This document shows positions 9,840 through 19,428 of a stretch of 64,000 nt of DNA, in pieces. The notes beneath the pieces are model-generated. The model made no database searches. It saw only the letters and a program-made list of their open reading frames with translations, and had not been told where the DNA came from. The stretch is from an uncultured Raoultella sp. GTDB taxonomy: Bacteria > Pseudomonadota > Gammaproteobacteria > Enterobacterales > Enterobacteriaceae. Every line of letters begins with the position of its first letter. The first letter of the stretch is position 1. The stretch covers positions 1-64,000 of the forward strand of contig CAAEVH010000004.1 in NCBI GenBank assembly GCA_900759445.1, written 5' to 3'. The translations under genes were made by a program, and so were the position numbers.

Positions 9840-10894
9840 CAGTGTGAAACTCCCAAAGTGATAGTGACGCCCTGTTCTCGCAGGGTCTCGCCTAACAGTT
9901 TTCCGTGGCTCAGCAGCCAGGCTGCAGGACCGGAAACGCTTCCTGTACCCACCGTTTTGCGAACAAACGATGAGGCCGGAAAACGGTGTTCATGCTCACG
10001 CAGCGCGTCAGCAGTAAAGGTTTCGAAAGGAACGCGACAGCACGAAGCCAGTTGGATAAGTCCCTGTTCATCTTTTTTCAGCGTGATACTGCCAATCGCT
10101 TTAAGCGCCAGCGGATCGAGCTGCTGGGCTTCGAGTTGCCTGGCAAGCAGCGCGGCCAGCAACGGGAACGGCGTGTCACGACGACAACCAATTCCGGCCA
10201 CAACACGTTGTGGCACCAGCTTCCAGTGCGGAACAGGCAGATCGGGTAAGTTGGTGCGTAAGGTGATACACACCAGCGCATCCAGTTCAGGAAGCTGATT
10301 GAGATCGGTTACCGTGATAAATCCGCGCCGGTCGCAATGACTGACATCCTGCGTCAGTTCATCATCCCACCACAGCCCAACCCGCTTATTACTGACCAGC
10401 ATCTGATTAACGATCTTCACCGCCGAACGGAAATCACTCATCCGGGCATTCAGTTGAAATGCCAGCGTATCCAGTGCCGCCATATCGTTGACATCCGTCG
10501 CCGTGGTGATCACCGGATCGGCGCCCAACATGCCCGCCAGATACCGCGCCAGCGCATTGGCACCGCCCGCGTGACCGGAGAGCAGGCTGATGACATGCTG
10601 GGCGCGTTCATCAATGACCACCACCGCCGGATCGCAAAATTTGTCGTTGACCAGCGGGGCCAGCACGCGCACCGCAATGCCGGTCGCACCGATAAAAATC
10701 AGCGCCGAGTAATTCGCAAACGCTTCGCGGGCGGTATTCGCAAAGCCGTTTTCGAAAGGAATGAATCCCTCCTCCAGCAGCTTTTCACTGGTAAAACAGG
10801 TGACCGGCAGCATGGCCGCCAGACGTTTTGCCAGCGTAACGCCTCCCGGGGTCAGGCAAAAAAGCGCAATTGACTCAGGCTTTACGGTATTCAT
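9839..10894 (-). CDS. cbiG: Cobalt-precorrin-5A hydrolase CbiG
   Basis: CbiG opens the delta-lactone of cobalt-precorrin-5A and releases acetaldehyde. The 351-residue protein has the N-terminal and central CbiG domains ([18 protein letters not shown] near residue 70; [16 protein letters not shown] near 110) and a C-terminal CobE/GbiG-like domain starting around [12 protein letters not shown]. The start ATG at 10894 matches the known Salmonella N-terminus; the open frame runs further upstream only as an overlap with cbiF. Confidence 0.96.
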   Translation of the reverse strand: MNTVKPESIALFCLTPGGVTLAKRLAAMLPVTCFTSEKLLEEGFIPFENGFANTAREAFANYSALIFIGATGIAVRVLAPLVNDKFCDPAVVVIDERAQHVISLLSGHAGGANALARYLAGMLGADPVITTATDVNDMAALDTLAFQLNARMSDFRSAVKIVNQMLVSNKRVGLWWDDELTQDVSHCDRRGFITVTDLNQLPELDALVCITLRTNLPDLPVPHWKLVPQRVVAGIGCRRDTPFPLLAALLARQLEAQQLDPLALKAIGSITLKKDEQGLIQLASCCRVPFETFTADALREHEHRFPASSFVRKTVGTGSVSGPAAWLLSHGKLLGETLREQGVTITLGVSH

Positions 10895-11648
10895 GGCTAA
10901 AGTCCGCCGCATAGAGTTTGGAGTAGTGATACTCCGAGCCCAGGAAATTACCGACCAGAATAAGGGCCGTTTTACGGATGCCCGCATCACGAACCTTGTC
11001 GCCAATATCCGCCAGGGTACCGCGCACGGTCTGGCTTTCCGGCCAGGTTGCCTTGTAGATCACCGCCACGGGCGTGGTCGCCGGATAACCGCCTTCAATC
11101 AAACGCTCGGCCACACGATGAATACGCTGAACGGACAGATAAATCGCCATAGATGTCTGGTGACTGGCAAATGACTCCAGCTGTTCGCGCTCCGGCACCG
11201 GCGTGCGTCCTTCCAGGCGGGTAATGATCAGGCTCTGTGAGACCTCAGGCACGGTATACTCAACGCCCAACTCCGCCGCCGCACCAAGGAATGCGCTGAC
11301 GCCGGGCACCACCTGCCAGTCAATCCCACGTTTGGTCAGTTCCTCGCCCTGCTCGCGCACGGAACCGTACAGCGAAACATCGCCGGTTTGCAGACGCACC
11401 ACGGTCTTACCCGCTTTCACTCCGGCTTCCATCAGATCAAGGATCTGCTCCAGATGCAGTTCAGCGCTGTCGTGGCATTCAGCACCAGCAGGACAATATT
11501 CCAGCAGTTCGGTGTTAATCAGCGATCCGGCGTAGATAACAACCTGCGCCTGCTGTAGCAACCGGTAACCTTTGAGGGTAATCAGCTCGCGATCGCCAGG
11601 ACCTGCGCCAACAAACCACACGCTACGGGGATCAAAAATCTCAGACAT
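10875..11648 (-). CDS. cbiF: Cobalt-precorrin-4 C11-methyltransferase CbiF
   Basis: CbiF adds the C11 methyl group to cobalt-precorrin-4. The 257-residue tetrapyrrole methylase has the SAM loop [15 protein letters not shown] and the motif [16 protein letters not shown]. The ATG at 11648 is chosen because it gives the standard length and overlaps the end of cbiT by eight bases. Twenty bases of its 3' end overlap cbiG. Confidence 0.96.
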   Translation of the reverse strand: MSEIFDPRSVWFVGAGPGDRELITLKGYRLLQQAQVVIYAGSLINTELLEYCPAGAECHDSAELHLEQILDLMEAGVKAGKTVVRLQTGDVSLYGSVREQGEELTKRGIDWQVVPGVSAFLGAAAELGVEYTVPEVSQSLIITRLEGRTPVPEREQLESFASHQTSMAIYLSVQRIHRVAERLIEGGYPATTPVAVIYKATWPESQTVRGTLADIGDKVRDAGIRKTALILVGNFLGSEYHYSKLYAADFSHEYRKA

Positions 11649-12210
11649 GGTTTCCTTCCTTCTGACAGGCGATAACAAATACGGGGTTATTCGGTTTGAA
11701 ATAGTGACCACTGCCAAGCGTGGTAAGCGAGGAAACCTGTAGCTGCAGGCAATCCACTCCCGGTACGCCAAGATGGTCCAGATGTGCCAGCGCGGTGTTG
11801 AGGTTTTCCTGGAGGATGAATGTCATCACCAGCCGCCCTGCGGGATGCAATTGACGCATTGACCAGTCAATCAGTTCAGTCAAATGGCCACCGCTGCCGC
11901 CCATGAAAATAGCGTCGGCTTTTTCAGCGATGGTCATCGGCGCAACACCGGGAAAAATGTCGATGTTTGCACAGGCAAAATGCTGGCGGTTTTCATCCAA
12001 TAACCTGAGCGCCGCCGGGTTACGCTCGATTGCCGTCACGCGCAATCCAGGGTATTGCAGCGCGGCTTCTATCGACACGCTGCCGGTTCCCGCGCCAATA
12101 TCAATCAGGTGACTGGCGCGGTGTAATTCAAGTTTTGAGAGGGCAAGTGCACGTACCGCTTCTTTGGTCATCGGCACTTTCTCTCCACGTAAAAACAGCT
12201 CATCTTTCAT
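11641..12210 (-). CDS. cbiT: Cobalt-precorrin-6B C15-methyltransferase / C12-decarboxylase CbiT
   Basis: CbiT methylates C15 and removes the C12 acetate carboxyl group of cobalt-precorrin-6B. The protein of about 189 residues has a classical class I methyltransferase SAM motif ([16 protein letters not shown]) and the downstream [19 protein letters not shown] one codon upstream (12213) is in frame; the ATG is preferred. The start lies within cbiE. In aerobic organisms CbiE and CbiT are fused as CobL; here they are separate adjacent genes. Confidence 0.95.
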   Translation of the reverse strand: MKDELFLRGEKVPMTKEAVRALALSKLELHRASHLIDIGAGTGSVSIEAALQYPGLRVTAIERNPAALRLLDENRQHFACANIDIFPGVAPMTIAEKADAIFMGGSGGHLTELIDWSMRQLHPAGRLVMTFILQENLNTALAHLDHLGVPGVDCLQLQVSSLTTLGSGHYFKPNNPVFVIACQKEGNHV

Positions 12211-12805
12211 CAAGGATCACCACTGCATTCATGTCATAGTCGGCGTTAACTTCGCTCACAGGCAGGAAATGGATCCGTTCGTTTTCCATTGCCAGGTTTT
12301 CGCCAATCACCATCCAGCGATGTCCCTTGCCTCGTGTAATGAGCTGCTGCGCAATTTCACGCGGGCCGCACTGCGCATCTGTCACCATCGCCACCTTGTT
12401 ATGTCGCGCCAGTTCATCGAAACAGACGCTGCGACCATGGCTACTGGTCAGCCACATATCGTTCATATCAATACCGGACTGCGCACACAGGTACTGCACC
12501 GCGCTAATACCGGGAATAATGCGAACATTTTCAATACCGAAATGCGCCACCATGCGCGTCCCGATGCCGTAAAACAGCGGATCGCCAGATGCCAGCACCA
12601 CAACGCGTTGCTCCTGGTGCGCGCAAATCCAGTTCAAGAGTTCGAGAATATTGGCGCCGAGAACAAACTGTTCACCGGTAAAATCCGGGAATTGCTGCAA
12701 ATGTCGCTTTCCACCGACCAGAACATCAGCCGTTGCGACCGCTTCACGCGCCGCAGGCGTCATCAAATGCAAACCGGCTGGTCCCATCCCTACAACGGTT
12801 AACAT
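12200..12805 (-). CDS. cbiE: Cobalt-precorrin-7 C5-methyltransferase CbiE
   Basis: CbiE methylates C5 of the corrin ring, working with CbiT. The 201-residue tetrapyrrole methylase starts with [18 protein letters not shown] and has the central motif [16 protein letters not shown]. It overlaps cbiD by seven bases and cbiT by eleven, so the three genes are probably translated in sequence from one message. Confidence 0.96.
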   Translation of the reverse strand: MLTVVGMGPAGLHLMTPAAREAVATADVLVGGKRHLQQFPDFTGEQFVLGANILELLNWICAHQEQRVVVLASGDPLFYGIGTRMVAHFGIENVRIIPGISAVQYLCAQSGIDMNDMWLTSSHGRSVCFDELARHNKVAMVTDAQCGPREIAQQLITRGKGHRWMVIGENLAMENERIHFLPVSEVNADYDMNAVVILDER

Positions 12806-13935
12806 TGCATCTCCTCAGCAATCTCTGCGACCGGGCGATTACTCCCAATCACCTGATTATCAAAAGAGAACATGATGGCGTCACAGGTCGGGGGATTTTT
12901 GGTAAAGCGCAACGTTTGCAGGACGCGCATACAGATGCGCTTAGCCAGATGGTTGTAAATGTGCTGAAAACCGTATGCTTCTATGTGTTCCATCGCCGCC
13001 TCGGTGGTATCGCAGTCGCTGACCAGCGTGAGCAGTTCCAGCGGCGCACCCAGTAATGCGAGGTGGGCCACCAGCGTTTCCATGCGAGCATCGGCAATAT
13101 GGCTGTGGGTATGAAAGATCCCCGCCGCAATTTTGACGAGCTTACCAGGGTGTCCCACCAGCACAATTTGTCGGAACCCCAGACGTACGGCTTCTTCAAT
13201 CATGTAGCCGACAAAATTGCTCATAGTGACCACAACCTGGGTGTCGATCCCCATCTGCTCACGCACAAAACGTTCGCCGTGGTTTCCTGGCACCAGTACG
13301 ACACGCTCCAGCCCCGCCGCTCGCTTAATTTCCAGTTCCAGCGACAGTGAACGTTTCCAGCTTTCTTCTGACATCGGCGTGACGATCCCAGTCGTACCAA
13401 TGATCGAAATGCCGCCCAGAATGCCAAGGCGAGAGTTGTAGGTTTTTTGCGCCCGCTCTTCGCCTTCCGGCGCGAAGATTTCAATTTGCGCCCCACGATT
13501 CGGACCAATCGCCTCACGAACCGCAGACTCAATGGTCTGGCGAGGTGTGCGATTAATCGCCGAACTGCCCACTGGCAGGCCGATCCCTTTGCGGGTTACC
13601 GTGCCAACGCCTTCCCCGCCCTGAAGGGTTATCTCTTTGCTATCGTTTAACGTCACGCGGGCAAAAATCAGCATGCCGTGGGTGGCATCCACATCATCGC
13701 CACCGTCTTTGCGGATGGCGGCTATCGCCTGCTGTCCTTCGATATGCGGTGACTCTACGTTCAGACACAGCGTCACACCTGATGGCGTCACGATAGAAAC
13801 CTGATGGATCAGGTGCTGGCGCAATACCATCAGCGCCGCCACTTTTGCCGCCGCCGTCGCGCACGATCCCGTTGTATATCCTTTACGCAGCGCTTTACCG
13901 TTGTGCCACACCGGCGTATCGAAGGACTCGCTCAT
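12799..13935 (-). CDS. cbiD: Cobalt-precorrin-5B C1-methyltransferase CbiD
   Basis: CbiD methylates C1 in the anaerobic pathway and is unrelated to the tetrapyrrole methylase family. The 378-residue protein has the N-terminal motif [20 protein letters not shown], the [13 protein letters not shown] segment near residue 75 and a Gly-rich [15 protein letters not shown] near 170, all diagnostic. It overlaps cbiC by four bases. Confidence 0.97.
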   Translation of the reverse strand: MSESFDTPVWHNGKALRKGYTTGSCATAAAKVAALMVLRQHLIHQVSIVTPSGVTLCLNVESPHIEGQQAIAAIRKDGGDDVDATHGMLIFARVTLNDSKEITLQGGEGVGTVTRKGIGLPVGSSAINRTPRQTIESAVREAIGPNRGAQIEIFAPEGEERAQKTYNSRLGILGGISIIGTTGIVTPMSEESWKRSLSLELEIKRAAGLERVVLVPGNHGERFVREQMGIDTQVVVTMSNFVGYMIEEAVRLGFRQIVLVGHPGKLVKIAAGIFHTHSHIADARMETLVAHLALLGAPLELLTLVSDCDTTEAAMEHIEAYGFQHIYNHLAKRICMRVLQTLRFTKNPPTCDAIMFSFDNQVIGSNRPVAEIAEEMQC

Positions 13936-14564
13936 CGCGCCCCCTGCATGTGATAAAGCATGGCGTTGACGATCGCGGCGGCGACGTTACTTCCTCCTTT
14001 ACGACCTAACGCAGCAATGGCGGGCAGATTGCTTTGGGTCAGTGCATCTTTCGACTCTTCTGCACCGACGAACCCAACCGGTACGCCAACTACGCCACTC
14101 ACGGCCACATCATGCTCAAGCAGGCGGAACAGCGCTGTCGGCGCGTTGCCAAACACAAACAGCTTTTCACCCTCTTCCTTCACCGCAATGTCAACGGCCG
14201 CCATTGACCGGGTAATGCCCTGCTCTTTTGCCGTCCGCACGACCCGCGGGTCGCTGATGTAGCAGCGGCATTCGCCACCGAATTTTGCCAGCAGCGTTTT
14301 ATTAATCCCGGAAAGGGCCATAGTGGTATCGGTATAAATCACGCTCGAACGGCTAAGCGCCGCACAGAACTGCTCCAGCACATCACTGGAAAACCACAGA
14401 ATGTCCAGCCAGTCGAAATCCGCTGTCGTGTGAATGACCCGCTTGATAATGGCTTCATGTAACGGGCTGGCAAACTGATAGTCCGGGCGGGTTTCACGGA
14501 TGATCTCGCCAATAATGTCGAAACTTTTGGCCTCAATCGCCTGGGGTTGCTGGATATATTGCAT
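13932..14564 (-). CDS. cbiC: Cobalt-precorrin-8 methylmutase CbiC
   Basis: CbiC moves a methyl group from C11 to C12, giving cobyrinic acid. The 210-residue protein contains [11 protein letters not shown]; its histidine (His45 here) corresponds to the catalytic histidine of the mutase family. Also visible are the conserved [11 protein letters not shown] and [13 protein letters not shown] segments. I chose the ATG at 14564 over an in-frame upstream start at 14609 because it gives the standard N-terminus [11 protein letters not shown]. Confidence 0.96.
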   Translation of the reverse strand: MQYIQQPQAIEAKSFDIIGEIIRETRPDYQFASPLHEAIIKRVIHTTADFDWLDILWFSSDVLEQFCAALSRSSVIYTDTTMALSGINKTLLAKFGGECRCYISDPRVVRTAKEQGITRSMAAVDIAVKEEGEKLFVFGNAPTALFRLLEHDVAVSGVVGVPVGFVGAEESKDALTQSNLPAIAALGRKGGSNVAAAIVNAMLYHMQGAR

Positions 14565-14574
14565 TGTGTTGTCC

Positions 14575-15534
14575 TCAGGCCACACCGACCAGCAGCCACC
14601 GCAGCGCAATAAACAGCGCCAGTGCCAGCATCGATGCCACCCACATCAATCGAATCGTATGGGAAATGTCGTCTACCGAAATGTCGCGTTGTGCATCACC
14701 GATCCACGGTTTCTCAACGCGCTCGCCAAAGTAGTCATTAGGACCACCCAGACGAATTCCTAATGCCCCGGCAACGGACGCTTCTGACCACGCGCAGTTT
14801 GGGCTGCTGTGGTTGTAGCGATCGCGCCAGCCAATCTGCAAAGCACGCGCGCCGTCATGGCGACATAAAAATGCCGCTGCGCCCAGCAGCAGCCAACTTA
14901 GTCTCGCGGGAATATAATTTGCGACATCGTCCAGACGAGCGCTGACCATACCGATAGCGCGGTATTTTTCATGTTTGTAGCCCACCATGGAGTCAAGGGT
15001 GTTTACCGCTTTGTAGGCCATCGCCAGAGGCGCACCGCCGAGGAGCAAGAAGAACAGCGGCGCGATGATGCCATCAACGGTGTTCTCTGCCACGGTTTCC
15101 ACTACGCCGCGATTGATCTGCTGTGGCTGTAATTGCGAGGTATCACGTCCTACAATCCATGACAGCTTTTCCCGACTTGCAGCAAGGTTACCGGCACGTA
15201 GCGGACGCTCGACGTCCTGCGCGGCGTTTGCCAGGCAGCGCCCGGCCAGCACGGTAAAGATCATCCAGACCTCAACCACCCAACCAAGCCAGGGATGAAT
15301 AGAGTGCGCCAGTGCCAGTACTCCCCAGGACACAGCCCAGGTCAGCCCAACCACCACAATCCACATCACCGCGCCACCGATGCGTAGCGCACGGTCGCTA
15401 TGGCAGTAACGCCGAACAACCCGTTGCACCGCAGAAATCAGATTGCCAATCCAGCGCACCGGATGCGGCCAGTTCTGCGGATCGCCGATGATAAAATCAA
15501 GCAGCCAGGCAACACACCACGCGAGGATGGTCAT
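14575..15534 (-). CDS. cbiB: Adenosylcobinamide-phosphate synthase CbiB
   Basis: CbiB is a membrane enzyme that attaches (R)-1-amino-2-propanol O-2-phosphate to adenosylcobyric acid. That aminopropanol arm derives from L-threonine phosphate, the product of PduX (coded at 35848-36714). The 319-residue protein has several hydrophobic segments and the family motifs DFIIGDPQNWPHPVRWIG, VETVAENTVDG and AYKAVNTLDSMVGYK. It overlaps cbiA by four bases. Confidence 0.96.
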   Translation of the reverse strand: MTILAWCVAWLLDFIIGDPQNWPHPVRWIGNLISAVQRVVRRYCHSDRALRIGGAVMWIVVVGLTWAVSWGVLALAHSIHPWLGWVVEVWMIFTVLAGRCLANAAQDVERPLRAGNLAASREKLSWIVGRDTSQLQPQQINRGVVETVAENTVDGIIAPLFFLLLGGAPLAMAYKAVNTLDSMVGYKHEKYRAIGMVSARLDDVANYIPARLSWLLLGAAAFLCRHDGARALQIGWRDRYNHSSPNCAWSEASVAGALGIRLGGPNDYFGERVEKPWIGDAQRDISVDDISHTIRLMWVASMLALALFIALRWLLVGVA

Positions 15535-16910
15535 AGTGCGCTCCTCGCGGCTGCCAGCCAGTGGTTAAGCATCTGCGGACGTTGAGCAAAATGAACGTGT
15601 AGATAGCTGGCAAAGGTATTTCCCACCTGCCAGCCGCCGGACCAGGCTTGCAGCGTTTTGCCATCGCGCACTTTGCGACAGTTCATCACCGCGGAGGTTT
15701 CAGGGGTAAAATCGGAGTAGTGGAATTCATGTCCGCGCAGCACTTCGCCTTCTGCAGCTAACAACGTTTGCTGCGCGGCCTGCGCTTCGCAGTAGCCAAA
15801 TCGGGTCAGACGTTTTCCCATTTTGCTGTGACCGGGAATGATATCCGCCATCAGCCAGGTATCACCCTGGCTGTCTTCCAGCGAACTGCCGAGATACATC
15901 AGCCCCCCGCACTCGGCATAAATCGCGACACCCTGCTGGTGCGCCGCCCGCAGTTGGTTAAGCATTGCAATATTACGGGCCAACGCCGCAGCATGTAACT
16001 CAGGATAGCCGCCACCCAGCCAGATCATCTGACAGTCGGGTAAACAGGTGTCGTGCAACGGACTAAAACGGACAATTTTAAGCCCCGTGCGCTCCAGTAG
16101 CACAATGTTGTCTGGGTAGTAGAAGTTGAACGCTTCGTCATCGGCGATAGCAAGCGTTAGCCCTGCCCCGGCGTCTGCGGCGGGCAGCGCTGGCCATTCA
16201 CCCGCAGGAAGCGTGTCTAACTGGCTTAATCTCAACAGCGCGTCGATATCAAGGGTTTGCTCCAGCGTCGCGGCAAACGCCTGCCACGGCTGCTGGTTGA
16301 TAACCGACTCACGCGCGGTAACCAAACCCAGATGACGCTCAGGAAGCGCAACGCCTTCCATACGGGGAACGTAGCCTAAGACGGGTACAGCGCAGTAACG
16401 CTCAATCGCCACTTTCAGGAGCTGGTAATGCGTTTCGCTGTTAACCCGGTTAACAATAACGCCGGCAATATTCAGGGTTGGATCAAAATGCTGAAACCCC
16501 ATTACCGTCGCGGCGATCGAGGTGGAAACGGCTTTGCCATCAACCAGTAGGATAACCGGACAGCCTAACTGTTTGGCCATCGCGGCGGTGCTGCAGTAGT
16601 TTGGGTCGGTGCCGTATCCGTCATACAACCCCATAACGCCTTCAATAACGGCGATATCCGCATGTTGCATGTGCTCGCGAAATAAAGCATTCAGGGTGGG
16701 GACGGGAAGCATGAAGCTATCAAGATTGCGGGAAGCAGTGCCGCATACCGCGGTATGCCAGCCGGTATCAAGGTAATCGGGGCCTACTTTGCAAGGCTGG
16801 ACGCGTAAACCGCGTTTTTTCAACAAGCTCAACAAGCCCAGCGTCACCGTGGTTTTACCACAGCCGCTTCCGGTACCTGCAAGAACAAAAGCGTGAAAAT
16901 TGGCCGCCAT
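15531..16910 (-). CDS. cbiA: Cobyrinic acid a,c-diamide synthase CbiA
   Basis: CbiA amidates the a and c carboxylates of cobyrinic acid with glutamine and ATP. The 459-residue protein has a P-loop (AGTGSGCGKTT) at its start, a DGYG-containing ATPase segment, and a C-terminal glutamine amidotransferase domain with the nucleophile in IYAECGGLMYLG. It is the first gene of the cob operon. The ATG at 16910 touches a hairpin of the leader that holds the likely ribosome-binding AGGA in its loop. Upstream in-frame starts would run through that leader and are rejected. Confidence 0.96.
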   Translation of the reverse strand: MAANFHAFVLAGTGSGCGKTTVTLGLLSLLKKRGLRVQPCKVGPDYLDTGWHTAVCGTASRNLDSFMLPVPTLNALFREHMQHADIAVIEGVMGLYDGYGTDPNYCSTAAMAKQLGCPVILLVDGKAVSTSIAATVMGFQHFDPTLNIAGVIVNRVNSETHYQLLKVAIERYCAVPVLGYVPRMEGVALPERHLGLVTARESVINQQPWQAFAATLEQTLDIDALLRLSQLDTLPAGEWPALPAADAGAGLTLAIADDEAFNFYYPDNIVLLERTGLKIVRFSPLHDTCLPDCQMIWLGGGYPELHAAALARNIAMLNQLRAAHQQGVAIYAECGGLMYLGSSLEDSQGDTWLMADIIPGHSKMGKRLTRFGYCEAQAAQQTLLAAEGEVLRGHEFHYSDFTPETSAVMNCRKVRDGKTLQAWSGGWQVGNTFASYLHVHFAQRPQMLNHWLAAARSAL

Positions 16911-16930
16911 ACCCTGATCCTGTTCAGGGT
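16911..16930 (-). promoter_or_regulatory. Hairpin abutting the cbiA start codon
   Basis: On the mRNA strand this is a 7-bp stem, ACCCTGA then loop ACAGGA then TCAGGGT, followed directly by the cbiA ATG. The loop contains AGGA, the only Shine-Dalgarno-like sequence close to the start. This agrees with the ribosome-site hairpin described for the Salmonella cob leader, through which B12 reduces translation. The position is direct observation; the function is inferred from that precedent. Confidence 0.8.
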
Positions 16931-17009
16931 GGTAGGGGTGTAAAGATACCCAGTCTCTCGACTGTATGCATCTGAACCACCCACTTCCCACCGAAGTTGT
17001 TGGTAGTCA

Positions 17010-17161
17010 CTGACAGGCAGGTCTTCTGGCTTAGCGTCATCCTCACCCGTCCTTCCCAATCTTGCGATCAGTGGTCAATACGGGGTCGTCAGCATCACAG
17101 CAGCGGGGGCTGCGGGGGATTCTCACCCCCTTCCCTACCACAAATGTGGCAAACCTGTCAG
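17010..17161 (-). ncRNA. Cobalamin riboswitch of the cob operon
   Basis: The minus strand carries a full adenosylcobalamin aptamer. The closing helix is CTGACAG (17155-17161) with CTGTCAG (17010-17016). Inside lie GGGTGAGAATCCC, the CCGCTGCTGTGA segment, and the B12 box AGCCAGAAGACCTGCC at 17016-17031. Downstream, 16976-17004 forms a hairpin (10 of 12 pairs) with loop GGTGG, which could pair with CCAC in the aptamer (17071-17074) as the known kissing loop. High adenosylcobalamin would favour this pairing and reduce cbiA expression. Confidence 0.93.
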
Positions 17162-17505
17162 TTCAAGAGCCTGATTAATTAAGCTCTCTGTTATGAGGTA
17201 AATTCACGACCTCATGACAATAATTCAATTTAATATCTTGCCGGGTTCATTCAACCAATTACCTGGCATAAACCCACTTATTCATATGCTCGCATTCTGA
17301 ATGAAAGTGCCAACAAAGAATAAAGAAAGTCATTCACAGAGACACTGTATCTCATCACAAAAATAAAAACTGGTGCAGTTTATCCCTCTAATACTATTAT
17401 TTTGTTGCGCTATGACAATTTATTGACTACTGTCGCTACTTTTCATTTTATAATGACTGGCATAGCGCCCTATATCAAAAATCGGCAATAGCAAAATATT
17501 GCTAT
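17162..17505. promoter_or_regulatory. cob promoter and upstream control region
   Basis: No gene is seen between the riboswitch and the end of pocR. The stretch is AT-rich and should hold the start site of the cob transcript. It also holds the 3' flank of pocR, which has no obvious T-tailed terminator, so readthrough of pocR into the cob leader is possible. In Salmonella this promoter responds to PocR with propanediol, and to ArcA and Crp; no confident ArcA, Crp or IHF sites are assigned here. Confidence 0.6.
17391..17418 (-). promoter_or_regulatory. Candidate cob operon promoter
   Basis: On the minus strand TTGTCA (17413-17418) and TAGTAT (17391-17396) are separated by 16 bases, a plausible sigma-70 pair. 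Starting near 17384 would give a leader of about 470 bases before cbiA, which fits the long leader known for the Salmonella operon. Activation would come from upstream, where a perfect AATAGCAA inverted repeat lies about 112 bases before the predicted start. The call is based only on sequence pattern and leader length. Confidence 0.5.
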
Positions 17506-17506
17506 T
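17487..17506. promoter_or_regulatory. Perfect inverted repeat, candidate PocR operator
   Basis: AATAGCAA, a four-base spacer AATA and TTGCTATT form a perfect 8-4-8 inverted repeat overlapping the last base of the pocR stop codon. The same octamer recurs at three places in the pduF-pduA control region, and never with a T tail, so it looks like a protein-binding site and not a terminator. PocR, the shared activator of both operons, is the obvious candidate, but this is inference. Confidence 0.5.
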
Positions 17507-18417
17507 TAAGCGGACTCGCCACGTGAAATGACATTTATTTGCTGGCGAAATGCCTGCGGCGTGACCTGATACGTTTGACGAAAAACTTTGCAAAAATAAC
17601 TGGTTTGCGAAAATCCTAAATTACGCGCAATACTGGCTATGCTCCAGTCACTGTGGCAAAGCAGCTCTTTTGCACTGGCCATTCGCTGCTGGTTTACCCA
17701 TGCGTTAAAACCGATACCATGATATTTTTTGAACAATTTGCTGAAATAGTAAGGGCTAAGGTAAACATGAGAGGCGACATCCTCCAGACGCAATTCGTCT
17801 GATAAATGCGCATCAATATAGCGCAGTGCTTTTTTCATTTTGCTGTCATGAGGATTGGTACTGCGGTTAGCGCGTACCGGCTCTGACTGCTGCGGGTTAT
17901 CTTTGATAACCACAAAATTAAGTTGTTTCTTAAGGCAATTTTCTACGATGAGCTTCAGCAGATCCGCTGAGGCGATGACTCGCGAATAGTCCATTTCCGG
18001 TACATTACGAAACTCGTTGACCAGTTCGGGATCGGCTTGCCAGCGGTCATCTACATTCAGAATATCAACCAAACCAACATCGTTACTTAAGCGTACCTGG
18101 CCACAAAGCACAAACCCTACCAGGTGCCCCGCAATGACCAGCGGAATTGAGAAATCGGTAAGTCCGGCGTGACAGCGATAGATGCAGGGTTGATCGGATT
18201 TAGAGGCTTCCAGCCCTCCACAGCGATCGCTCATACGACAACGGGTACTGTGCTGAGGATGCTGACGCATCAACTGGCAAAAAGGGGTGAAATTAAAAAG
18301 CTCAGAAATTTCATCACCGTGAATATTGACAACCACAACGGCCAGACTGGTGGCCTGCGCAAAATCCTGTGCGATTTTATTAATGAGTTCTGAGTTCAGG
18401 GCACTCGCAGAAATCAT
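17506..18417 (-). CDS. pocR: Propanediol-responsive activator PocR (AraC family)
   Basis: PocR activates the cob and pdu operons when 1,2-propanediol is present. The 303-residue protein has an N-terminal PocR sensory domain (about residues 5-170) with a cysteine-rich stretch (CRMSDRCGG, CIYRCHAG). A C-terminal AraC-type double helix-turn-helix follows (about 195-300; YFSKLFKKYHGIGFNAW and SIARNLGFSQTSYFCKVFR). A strong GAGGGG precedes the start. It sits between the two operons it controls, on the cob strand. Confidence 0.96.
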   Translation of the reverse strand: MISASALNSELINKIAQDFAQATSLAVVVVNIHGDEISELFNFTPFCQLMRQHPQHSTRCRMSDRCGGLEASKSDQPCIYRCHAGLTDFSIPLVIAGHLVGFVLCGQVRLSNDVGLVDILNVDDRWQADPELVNEFRNVPEMDYSRVIASADLLKLIVENCLKKQLNFVVIKDNPQQSEPVRANRSTNPHDSKMKKALRYIDAHLSDELRLEDVASHVYLSPYYFSKLFKKYHGIGFNAWVNQQRMASAKELLCHSDWSIASIARNLGFSQTSYFCKVFRQTYQVTPQAFRQQINVISRGESA

Positions 18418-18522
18418 GATAAAACCCCTCAGTTAATTTATTGTTATAAATAAAACATATTATTCACATTCATTTTCACCCTGCCATCCTGAGCATTGAT
18501 GAAAGTCGTAATTGAACATAAC

Positions 18523-18551
18523 AAAAGTCTCCCATTCTTGGGAGACTTTTT
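18523..18551 (-). terminator. Terminator after pduF
   Basis: A perfect 11-bp stem (AAAAGTCTCCC / GGGAGACTTTT) with a 6-base loop lies between pduF and pocR. On the minus strand it follows the pduF stop by about 70 bases and ends in a short T run; it is nearly symmetrical and could also act on the plus strand. It would separate pduF transcription from pocR, with some readthrough possible. The remaining pocR upstream DNA (18418-18522) holds the pocR promoter region but no site I can assign firmly. Confidence 0.8.
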
Positions 18552-18618
18552 GGGCAGTTCAGGATACCGGATCACGAAAACAGTTTTTACTTTTCAAAAA
18601 TAAACTTCTTCTGTGAAG

Positions 18619-19428
18619 CTAGCTCTCATTTTCGTCCAGCTTACACGTATTACACGGTAAATTTTTGCCAATCAAATAACGATAAATTGCTGCACCCGCG
18701 CACGCGCCGATGATAGGGGCCACAATCGGTACAATGAAATAAGGGATATCACGCCCGCCGGTCATCGCAACATCTCCCCATCCGGCCATCCAGGCAAACA
18801 ATTTAGGACCAAAATCACGCGCCGGATTCATCGCAAATCCGGTGAGCGGACCGGTGGATGCGCCGATAACAGCAACCAGAATACCAATCAGCAATGGTGC
18901 CAACGGACCTTTAGGAACGCCGTTACCGTCGTCAGTCAGCGCCATGATCATCCCCATAAGAATGGAGGTAATCACCACTTCGACCAACGCTGCCTGCCAG
19001 ACGCTGAGCGCCGCCGCAGGATAAGTACTAAAAATACTGGCAAGGTGCAGGCTTTCCAGACTGCCGCGCACCATCTGGTGGACCGACTCATACTCGGTAA
19101 ACAGACTGCCGTAGAGCAAATAAGCCAGCAAAGCGCCACCAAAGGCCCCCGCGACCTGCGCCACAGTGTAAGGTAATACTTTGCGCCCCGGAAAACAGGC
19201 AAACAGCCACAGTGCGATGGTGATAGCAGGGTTGAGATGCGCGCCAGAAATCCCGGCCGTCAGGTAGACTGCAAGCGAGATCCCCAGCCCCCAAATGATG
19301 CAGATCTCCCACAATCCCAGGCTGGCACCTGCGACTTTCAGAGCGCTCAGGCAGCCAATACCAAAAAACAAAAACAGCCCGGTACCCAAAAACTCAGCAA
19401 TGCATTGCGCTTTTAGTGAATCGTTCAT
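18619..19428 (-). CDS. pduF: Propanediol diffusion facilitator PduF
   Basis: PduF is an inner-membrane aquaglyceroporin-type channel that lets 1,2-propanediol enter the cell. The 269-residue protein has the two half-helix NPA motifs of the MIP family (SGAHLNPAI and GFAMNPARD) and about six hydrophobic segments. It is transcribed away from pduA, from the shared control region. The start is supported by AAGGTGT a few bases upstream of the ATG. Confidence 0.96.
   Translation of the reverse strand: MNDSLKAQCIAEFLGTGLFLFFGIGCLSALKVAGASLGLWEICIIWGLGISLAVYLTAGISGAHLNPAITIALWLFACFPGRKVLPYTVAQVAGAFGGALLAYLLYGSLFTEYESVHQMVRGSLESLHLASIFSTYPAAALSVWQAALVEVVITSILMGMIMALTDDGNGVPKGPLAPLLIGILVAVIGASTGPLTGFAMNPARDFGPKLFAWMAGWGDVAMTGGRDIPYFIVPIVAPIIGACAGAAIYRYLIGKNLPCNTCKLDENES

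Noticed and set aside
12164..12802. Open frame of 212 codons on the plus strand opposite cbiE
   Set aside because: It mirrors cbiE and the end of cbiT, has a composition typical of an antisense shadow (many His and Arg), and no ribosome site was seen.
17010..17161. Possible protein-coding reading of the cob leader (upstream extension of cbiA)
   Set aside because: The frame runs through a clear cobalamin aptamer, and the extra residues are not part of CbiA in relatives.
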